NCBI RefSeq assembly: GCF_030247195.1 | Contig: NC_080670.1 | Span: 31,854,497-31,918,496 of the forward strand | Direction of reading: 5' to 3' | Length of the DNA: 64,000 bases | Source: Topomyia yanbarensis | Lineage: Eukaryota; Arthropoda; Insecta; Diptera; Culicidae | Part shown: in pieces, positions 46,193 through 56,000 of the stretch | How positions within the stretch are numbered: position 1 is the stretch's first letter | Layout of the letters: the number at the start of each line of letters is the position of its first letter | Notes under the pieces: model-generated | Seen by the model: the letters and a program-made list of their open reading frames with translations, nothing else | Told to the model about the DNA's origin: nothing | Databases searched by the model: none | Translations under genes and position numbers: made by a program

Positions 46193-47032
46193 TTACACAT
46201 GTACAGTGAGAACATCGGATTCGGGCAGGGCAAGAGGCGCCGGGGCCGTACTGCTCGGAGCCGTGGGTACACTATTTCCTACCACGACTACGGCTCCCGC
46301 AGCAAGCGTAGCAGGCTGCGAACTGGCCGGTGCCGTGTGATCGTTGATGCTTCGCTTGCCGAAGTCTTTGTGCTGGCTCTCGATCGAGCTGACAATGTTC
46401 TTGGTGACGTCGGCGTTCTGCGTTTTGTGCAGCAGAATGTGCGAGTTGCGGTTGGCGGCCTTCTGTTTGTCCGGATCTTTCTCGTACTCGGCGCCGTCGG
46501 GACCGCAGCTTGGATACAACTGCTGAGATCGGTGCAGCGCGCTGCTTGGCCCAGCAATCTGGTTGATCTCCGGGGCCGGATTCAAGCTCAGCTCCATGGC
46601 ACCCCGAAGCGAGCTGGCACTGCCCTTCAGCGGATTGGCGTACCGCCGAAAGTTTTCTTCGTTCTGTAGGTTGTTGCTCTTCTCCTCCTCGTGACCTCGG
46701 GACAGGTCCAGATGCGGGGTGAGATTCATCCCGGAACCGGAGTGGTTCTGGATCTTCTGCCTCCAGACGAGGGCCACGAAGGCACCCAGACACAGGGCAA
46801 CTATGGCAATTCCGAACCCGAACGCAATCAGGTAGTTGGAATCGTTACTGGCTTCATTGATGAGTGCGGTTTCCACCTTGACTTCGAGGATCGATGTTAG
46901 CGGGGCCGCTTCCGTAATGTCCGTCTGGAAGGATTCATTCTGGACGCCCTGCTGGCGGGAAAGGATCTCCGCCAGCAGGCGGACGACTTCCGACAGGGAA
47001 CTGGACCCGGTGCTGCTATCGGTTGGCGTTGA
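46193..47032 (-). CDS. Ser: Serrate last coding exon: juxtamembrane, TM, cytoplasmic tail
   Basis: It starts after ATCAACAG with [10 protein letters not shown] and has [15 protein letters not shown] directly before the transmembrane helix (exon residues 67-90, [20 protein letters not shown]). The tail contains Asn motifs at exon residues 121-127, Lys residues available for ubiquitination, an Ala/Pro/Ser-rich stretch and the terminus LTVHV. The hydrophobic residues at positions 0 and -2 would fit a class II PDZ ligand, comparable to vertebrate Jagged1. The TAA stop sits inside a consensus splice donor (GT|GTAAGTG). Confidence 0.9.
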   Translation of the reverse strand, partial: STPTDSSTGSSSLSEVVRLLAEILSRQQGVQNESFQTDITEAAPLTSILEVKVETALINEASNDSNYLIAFGFGIAIVALCLGAFVALVWRQKIQNHSGSGMNLTPHLDLSRGHEEEKSNNLQNEENFRRYANPLKGSASSLRGAMELSLNPAPEINQIAGPSSALHRSQQLYPSCGPDGAEYEKDPDKQKAANRNSHILLHKTQNADVTKNIVSSIESQHKDFGKRSINDHTAPASSQPATLAAGAVVVVGNSVPTAPSSTAPAPLALPESDVLTVHV

Positions 47033-50000
47033 CTGTTGATGGAAAGAGTAAAGGCGATATGAGAACTCCTGCCGGAATTTGTCGGGACCTGTGTGGGAAC
47101 TTACCAGGGTCACTTCGATGGTGTCGTTAGTTCCCGTTTTGAGATCACACATTACCACGATGAATACGGAAACATCGAACGAGGGACTTTTGATCAGCTT
47201 TTCGCCTAGCTGTAACCTCAGCACGTGACACAGTCCATCGACGGAGGTGCCTCGCGTTAGCCGATTGAGCTCCAGCAGGATGGAGATTCGGGCACACTGC
47301 GATCCCAAGGTAGCCTGTGTGTTGAGTAAGCGTACGGTCAGATGGGTATTGTGAATCGAACGTGAATATTAGAGTGGCAAGGAAAAATTACCCCTATCGG
47401 CATACCCCTGAGTCGATTCCGTGTCCTGCCGGGAGTATCTGCTCCAGATTTTAACCAAATCGGACAACTTTAGCTCCTGACTAACATACTAACATGAAGG
47501 CTTTTCGCAGTAACGTGAAGAAAACTTACTTTCTCGCATTTTTGCCGCTAGATGGCATTGTATTCATTATATTTATACCAAGTAATATAATTTGATTATT
47601 TTCGATATGTACTTTTTAATTTTTAATCATTATTTTAAATTTCTAATTTCATTGTGAATTTTGATTTCTGAATCTTAATTTTTAATTTCCGATTTCCAAC
47701 CACTAATTTTCAATTTTCAAATTTTAATTTTTGATTTTATGTTCTCAGTTTTTAATGTTTGATTTTCAGTTTTTAATATTCAATTTTCAGTTTTCTAATT
47801 CGTAATATTTAATTTTTAATAAATAATTTCATAAAACTTTAATTTTAAATAATAAATTGTTAAATTTTAAAATTTAATTTCTGAATCCGAATTTTAATTT
47901 TGATTTTAATTTTCAATTTCTGCTTTCTAATTTCAAATTTCTAATTTCAAGTTTCTAATTTTAAATTTCTTATTTCTAATTTGTGATGTCTAAATTCTAA
48001 TTCCTAATTTCCAATGTTTTATATCTAATTTCTAATTTCCACGTTCTAAGTTCTACTTTCTAATATCTAATTTTTAATTTTTGATTTTTAATTTTCGATT
48101 TTTAATATTCAATTTTCAATTTATAATTTCGAATTTTTAATTTTTTGAATATTTATTTTTTTTAATTTTTATTTTTTAATTCTTAATTTTCAATTTTTTC
48201 ATTCTAAATTTTTAATTTCAATTTTTAATCCAATTTTTAATTTTTAACTTAATTTTTTAATTTCTAATTTCCAATTTTTGAATATTAATTATTAACTTTA
48301 ATTGCCGAATTTTCAATTTTTTAATTTTTGATGTATTAATTGTTAATTGTCAATCTTGAATTTTTAATCTTCAATTTCCGATTTTTAATTTTTATTTCTT
48401 AATTTTTTTTTCTTAATTTTGAATTTTATATTTTCAATTTTTTTGATCCCAATTTAAAATTTTTGATTTTTAACTACTAACTTTAATTATTATTATTTTT
48501 ATTTTTTATGTTTAATTTTTAACATTCGATTTCTGTTTTTTTTATTTTCATTTTCTAATTTTTATATTTTTAATTTTCAATTCGTAATTTTTTAAATTTA
48601 ATTCTTTGTTTCTAACTGTATTTTTTTATTTGTTAACTTCCAATGTTTAATTTCTAATTTTCGAATTTCTATTTTATTTTAAATCGTCAATTTTTTAATT
48701 TTTATTCTTAATTTCTATTTTTTATTTTTTATTTCGAATTCAAAATTTTTAATTTATTATTTTTGATTTTTAATTTTTAATGTTCAATTTTTAAATGTTT
48801 TATTTTATTTTTTATTTCTAATTCTTTATCCGTAATTTTTAATTTTAAACGTTCGATTCTCATTTTTTTATTTTTTGTTTTTAATTCTTAATTTTCAATG
48901 TTTGATTTTCAATTTTTAATTTTATTTTTAATCTCGAAGTTTCAATTTCAATTTTAAAATTAAATTTTCAATTTGCGATTGTTAATTTTATTTTTAATAT
49001 TAAATTTTTAATTTGTATTTTTAATTTTTAATTTTTTATTCTTAATTCTTGATGCCTAATTTTTAATTTTCAATGCTTAATTTGTAATTCTTTATTTTCA
49101 ATTTTTTATTTTCAATAGGGTAAGGTGGGGCAAATCCGACCGTTGGGTAAACCCGGGTAAATATTGGGGTAAATCCGACCGCGTTTTTGCTAAGAAAATT
49201 TTTATTTATCAAATTGAAATATATTTTTATTGTTATTATTTATTTTTTTTTTTTTTGCAAAATGGTTCATAATTACAAACGAAAGACACAAAAATGTGAT
49301 AATTAGAATATTCGTCGAGCAATTGCTCCGATGCAAATGGGAATATCATTACGTGCTACTGCTCGTGATTTTGGCATTCCAAAATTGACATTAAACTCCA
49401 TTTTCTTCATGTTACAATTCAATAACGTAACATTCATTGATTTATCATTGAAACACCATGAAATTTGAGTAATATCTGTACTAAACCAACGAAAAACATG
49501 GGAGGTCGGGTTTACCCCACCATTTTTTAAAACAGCAAGAATGAATATTTTTGTAAAACACTTGTATCTCAATATATTCCCAAGATATAAATATAATTCT
49601 ATATACAGAGGAGTCTAACTTTTAATTTGGTATATAAAACGACTTGATCCGATGTAAAATGAGCATTTTACAGCTAAAACCATTTACTAGGTCGGATTTG
49701 CCCCGCCTTACCCTATATATATTTTTTTTAAATTTAATTTTTGGTTTCTAATTTTTAATTCCTAATATGTTATTTTTTCGTTCTATTTGTTAATTTTGAA
49801 TTTTTATTTTTTAAACTTGTATTCTTTAATTTTCTATTGTCAATTTTAATTTCTAATTTCTTATTTTTCATTCTTGATTTTAAATTCGCATTTTTTTATT
49901 GTAAATCCTTAATTTTTAATTTTTAATTTTTAATTTCTAATTATTTTGGTTTTCAATTTTTAGTTTTTTATTTAATTTTTATTTAGTTAAATTTGTTAAA

Positions 50001-53000
50001 ACACAATAGTTTCTGAGATGCGAGTGCTGATGTACCAGTCTTCAACAAAGTTATGGACAATGAAATGATCTTTTTTATTCTAGCATGCATTGATAATCCA
50101 TTGTATTCAGTACCACCTAGCGGCGAAACTTGTTTTTCTTCATGTAAATTATCGTAACATCCGCTGCAAACTTCAAGTTGTTCCGGCAGCTAGACCTGCC
50201 CAACTTAAATCAGACAATCCTGGTGGGACTAGACAACGGTTTTGGGGTGGACCGACTGAGTTTTCAAAATTTTGTTTTTCTAGCAGTCCTTAAACTTACC
50301 TGATTTGGCCAACAATCGATCGGAGCCGGAATTCGTGGAGGAGCTACCCTCCGCGATGGTTCGAACGTTCGGCAGTCACCTCGCGGAATACAGGGCGGTG
50401 ACAGGCAGTTCTCCTGAGCAGCCGGAACACACACCTGATGTGTCTCGCAAGCGTTCCCAGACAGGTTCCTGTTCAGGCAGTTCTTCAACCCACACCACAG
50501 ATTCGAACAGCGGGGTTTACCGTTGGCACAAACGCACGAATTGCAGTTGCTTTCGTCGATCACGGTAGGCGTGTCTCGGTTCACCAGTGGATCGTACGGT
50601 GAGTTGGTCGTCGTGTTAGAACACACCGACGAGGGGTCCGAGAGTACTGTTTAAAAGAGTAAAAAAATCAAATTAGACTTTTCCTTACGAAAAACCCCGA
50701 AAAAAAACTTACAGATTTCGCAGCGAACTCCCCTCCTTCCGACGGGACAGATACAGGTGAAACCACCGATCCCGTCCTTACAGGTGGCCCCGCCAAGGCA
50801 CGGCTGCGGCGAGCATTCGTTCACATTAATCCGGCAGTCCGGTCCGGAGAAACCTCGGGCACACAGACAGCGGAACCAGCCCGGACCAGACTCGCAGATA
50901 CCACCATTGTGACACGGTTGTCCCTGGCACTGATCCATCGGTTCATTACAAAACGGTGCACCCCAACCGAGGGTACAGCGGCACTGTGCGATACCGGAAA
51001 TCGGAGACAGCACGCAGGAACCACCGTTCATACACTGACCCGGCAAACACTGGATCGCCCGCTCCGAGCAGGTCCGTCCGCTCCAACCGGGAGGACATTC
51101 GCAGCTATACTCCGCATCACCGTCGATGCAGATTCCGTTATTTTTACACGGATTCGATATGCACTCGTTGACATCTACGTTTAATGTGGTTAAACAAGAA
51201 AATGCGTGGTTAGAAACATAATCTGAGAACCAGGCACGTTTAGCGAACTCACTGTGCTGACAGAAGATCCCGGTGAATCCACCCTGGCAGACGCAGCTCG
51301 ATCCCAGCGCACTGGATTCGCATTTCCCACGACCGCTGCATGGGGCCATAATGACCGCCGGATTGGTGGAGGACTCATTCGTCATAGGCATGGTGCAGCC
51401 ATCTGGGGGGTGCGCGAGAGAAGCACGGGAAGGGAGAAAAAGGCAAATAATGAAAAACATAATAATTTAGTAATTTGTCATCCCGATTCCTTCGTCGACG
51501 AGGCCGCGAAAAACTGCAATTAGTCGGATATTAATGGCTGTCGTTTTGGTGCCAACTCGAGGAGACCGATGATGGCCAGATCTGTCAAGTGCTCTGTTCT
51601 GTGCGAAAGCTCTTTACTGATTAAGGTGAATAAAAAGTTAAAATTACTTCATTAGTGGTGCTTCCCTCGTTTTTTTTCTTATCAGAACTGCTCACGTGAA
51701 CGAAAATTCTAGGACAATCAAGGTAGGCGGGAAAAAATGTTCCAACAATGTGATTATGATGGTAGTTTGGCTTCTGAAACTACTTTATCAATGTTTTTTT
51801 TATATTCGCACATAGATGGAATGATTTGTCGTTGTTTCTTCGCTCTGGAAGAAATTCCGCTCCATCCCGAACAAAAGCTTGGCTATAATTACGAAACAAT
51901 TTCGTTCCCGTGCTATTTACGGCGCAGGCATCTCTTTTTCTCCTAGCAAGAATCGGTATTTGCACAGCACCATTCTTTTGTTTTCCCCCCTTTATTCTTT
52001 CATTCTCTCAGCCGCGCTCACACGTCTTCAAATCAAACATCGTTAAATAGAAAAGTGTTTAATTTTTCAATTTCTTGAATAAATAAGATAATTTCTGCTT
52101 CTTCGCCTTCGTTCGGTTTTTGTTCATAGTTTCGTCGTTTCGTTATTGCAGCGCAGCAACCCACGTTTCTTTCGCGGCCATCTTCCGGGGATGCTGCACG
52201 AACGTTACTATCGCTACAATGTCAGCCAGTTTTTTTTTCTTCACTTCTCTTAACTCCGTCGCGATGTCTTTTCATGGTAATAATAAGACATGACAAATAT
52301 TAATTTCTGTTCGCACTCTTTCATTCAGTTGCGCTCACAGGAACGGGAACTCTTGAGGTGAATAAGTTGTAAGCAATTTATCATAAACGGGTAAAAGAAA
52401 AGTATTCATTTTTGTTCCGCCGGTGCCCCCTTCACCGTTCCGAACTATCAGCATAATCATCATCAGCTCCCAGCACCGGGGGGTTCCATTAGCTCTATAA
52501 ACATGCTAAATAACAGCAGTTTCGAGCTGAATCAAACCGTGTCGTTAGCATAGTTGGTCGCACTCAATCTGGCTTGATTCAGGCGATCATTTATAATAGA
52601 ACTAATTATTCATCAAAAACGTCTAAATATTACGGTGCGCGAGCTCAGTAGATAACCGGCGGCATTTGGTTAAGTGGCTTTGCACAGTGGTAGCTTTGGA
52701 CCCCTCGGGCGTTCGGGATGTTTAGGAAATCTTCGCAATTAGTTCGATTAATTTTAGCGGCTAACTAGATCGCAACCTGGAAACTCAGCAAATATATTCG
52801 GTGTTGATAGATATGAAAAATAATAACAATCCCATAGTGCTTCCCTGACGCTTTCCTTGAATCAACCGGTCGTTGGCGAATATATTTGCTGAGTTTCCAG
52901 GTTAGAACTGTTAAGGCTGTTAGAATATTTGCATAGAGGAATCGGGATTGTTGTGGAACTGTATGGAACTTCAATATGTGCTGATGAGTTCATCTCATAG

Positions 53001-56000
53001 AATTGTTCCTTATAATTTTCATTCATAAACATTAAGAGTAAAGAATCACAGGTTTCAGAATGCATTCCTTACAGGTTTCAGATTATATCTTGTACCTTCC
53101 AGCTCCTAGAATTCAAAAGTTTTGATTTAAGATAAGACATTTCGCAGAAATAGCAATTCGAAGTTTTTTCCGTATTCAATTTTCCGACTTAGAAATTTTG
53201 TTGTGCATAAGAGAGTTTCCAGTTTGAAGACATGGAGACAAATGTGGAAAACAAACCTGTGGCATTAATGTAAATGCCAAATATATGCAACCGCAGACCG
53301 CTTCCCTGTTTTCTTTTCCTTTGTTTCCTTCCTACCATTTCTGTCCTTTTTATCCTTTTCTGTCGTGTATTTTTCCTTTTTTCTATATTTTTCTTTCTTT
53401 ATGTTTTTCTCGTTTTCTACTCATTTTTCTTATTTCTCTGACTAATTTGTTTTTTTTTTTTATTTCTTGAAACTATTTCGATCTTTCATACTGAATCTTT
53501 ATCTTTTTTCCGCTTTCCTTTGGCGCTTTTTCTATTATATTTGATCTTTCTCTCTCTCTCTCTCTCTCTCTCTCCTTTTTCGTCTTTTTTATTTCGTTTA
53601 CTAGTTTTCTTTTATTTTCTGGATGGTTTTATTTTTTCATATTTCTTAGTTTCTTCTACTATTTCTTATTCTTTTTCGATTTTCATTTCCTTTTTCAATC
53701 TCCCTTTCACTTCATCTTTCTTTTCCTGTTTGTTTTTCTTTTAATTTTCGAATTGAATCGCTTTTTACTAGTTGATTTTGCTTTTTGTATTTCATCTACC
53801 GTTTCAATATTTAATTTCATCTCGCATACAGATTTATTTTCTGTATTGTTTTCTTTTCTTTCCTTGTATTTTTCCTTTTGCATTTGCGCTTTGTTTCGTT
53901 TTCAGTTTTCCTATGATCCGTTTTTCTTTTCTAGGTACTTTCTCTTTTCCTTGTACGTTTCATATTTTGTTTTTTCTCTTTTTATGCACTTATAACGTTT
54001 ACTATTATTTATCTTCTTTTCCATTTCCGTACTTCTATTTCCGTTCCCCTCCTTATTTTTTGTTTCCATTTACATTTTTTTATTGCTTCGCTTCTCTTTT
54101 ACATTTATATTTTCTGTATTTTAAATTCTCGTTTGCCTTTCAACATTTTTATCATTTTTTGATTTTTTTTGCTTTTTTATTTCTCCTTTTATCTTTTTAT
54201 TTGTTACCATTTTAAGTGCCCAATGTTCTTCTCCTCCTTTGGTACTGCTTTTCCTTGTACTGTTTTCCTTCTGCTTTTGTTGCTTTTTAATTTGATTCTT
54301 TGTTTCTTCTCACTCCTTTTTCAATTTTTTAAATTTTTTTCAACGTACTTTCCTCTGTTGTATACTTCTTATACTCTATTATTTTTTTCTTTTTTCAATG
54401 GTCGTTTTTGTCTTTTTATCCCTTCTATATTTTTTGTTTCTTCTCTATGCCTTATTTCAATTTTTTTTTATTACAGACTGAACATTTTAAGACATTTTTC
54501 CATTACTAAAATAACATGGCGCATGTAACAGTTAAATGTTTTGTTATTTTCTTTTTTTTTAATCTTTTCTAGTTTTCGCTCTTTTTATACCTTTTTGTAT
54601 TTTGTTCTTCATTCTTTCTCTTTTTTCCTCCACCTTTTCCCCGTGTCTGTTGTTTTCCTTTTTAATTTTTCCTTACCTTTTTTCCTTTTCTTAATTCGAC
54701 TAATTTAATTTTTTGCTTTGCACCCATTTTTTTCCTTTTTCTATTTCTTTAATTTATTTTTTTTCATTTTTCGTGCTGAATTTTTTTGTTTATTTCCTGA
54801 TTCTGTGTTTACTGTTCCTTTTTCTTTCTTCTCTTATTTAACTTATTTAACTAATTTTCTGATATTTCATTCTGCTTCTTTTCTGTGTTTATTTTTTGCT
54901 ATTCTAGTGTCTCATTTTTGTTTTCCGTTCCATTGTAAATGACATGCATTTATACGTTTCGTTTGTCCTTTTTCCTGCTCGCTTTTTCTTTCGACTACTC
55001 ACTGTTTTCTTCTTTTTTCCGCTTTTTGCTACTTTCCCTGATTTCAGCTTGTTTTTTTCCTTTTCCCTATCTGTTTTTTTGTTTTCTTTAATCCATTTAA
55101 TCCCTGTCTTATTATTGTCCTTTTTTGCTTTCCCCTTAATTTTTTTCTTTTCCCATTTCTTTCACCTTCAATTTTCTTATGTTCTTCTCATTTTGTTCAG
55201 CCTTTTCGTGCTTCGTTTTCTTTCTGATATTTCTTCGGTTCTATTTTGATTATTTTTGCTCATTCTTTGTTCCGTTTTTTTATTCAGATTTTATTTCTCC
55301 GTTCTTCTTTTGTCTTCTTTTCTTTTATCTTTTTGTTACCCTTTCATTTTTTAATTTTCTATTACTTTTCATATTTTATTTCTTATATTGTTGTATGTTT
55401 CAGTTTCCATTTATCATTCTCAATTTACCTTGTTTACTCCCCATTGAGCTGAAAATCGAGTTGTGTGCTAGCTTGAAATAACACTACTATTTTGCAAGAA
55501 CCCTAGTTCCATCAAAAACGTTTGCTTGGAGCACCTAACCAGGGCTCGTTTCTGGCTTCTTAGGGAAAAATGACATCAGAAACAATTTTGATAAAACAGC
55601 GTTTTTTTTAATTTTTTGTCCTGATTTCCAATTTTTTTTAAAGATTTCATGTGCATTTATGTTGAAAATGAGATCTGTTGGACTATGTTGGGACCCACCT
55701 TTGATTCACCATGTCTAATTAAAACTATCATAAACATCAAAACATGTTTGTCCCATCCGTAAGGTTCAATGTAAATCTACATTTGAAGCAGCGTAGCTCT
55801 CGGTTTGCTTTTTTTTCAATATTGGACGAACATACATTAGGGGGGGGGGGGGGGGTGAAACCGTTACCCTAAAAAAATCAGTTTTTTTGTCAATTTTTTT
55901 AGAAAGATGGGTGAAGCGAATTGATCGAAACTTTTGTACATTATACAACATCATTTCAATAACATTCTGTAATTTTTTCATGCAAAAATATCAATTAGCT

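Noticed and set aside
46199..46793. Overlapping plus- and minus-strand frames of 60-173 codons
   Set aside because: They are shadows of the Serrate last exon, which has the correct splice sites, TM helix and family similarity in its own frame.
49303..49572. 89-codon minus-strand frame
   Set aside because: Antisense of the pogo-like helix-turn-helix region, which reads sensibly on the plus strand.
53285..55481. Several long Phe/Leu/Ser-rich plus-strand frames
   Set aside because: They follow from the T/C-only composition; the absence of A and G removes stop codons. No domains, and they lie antisense in a Serrate intron.
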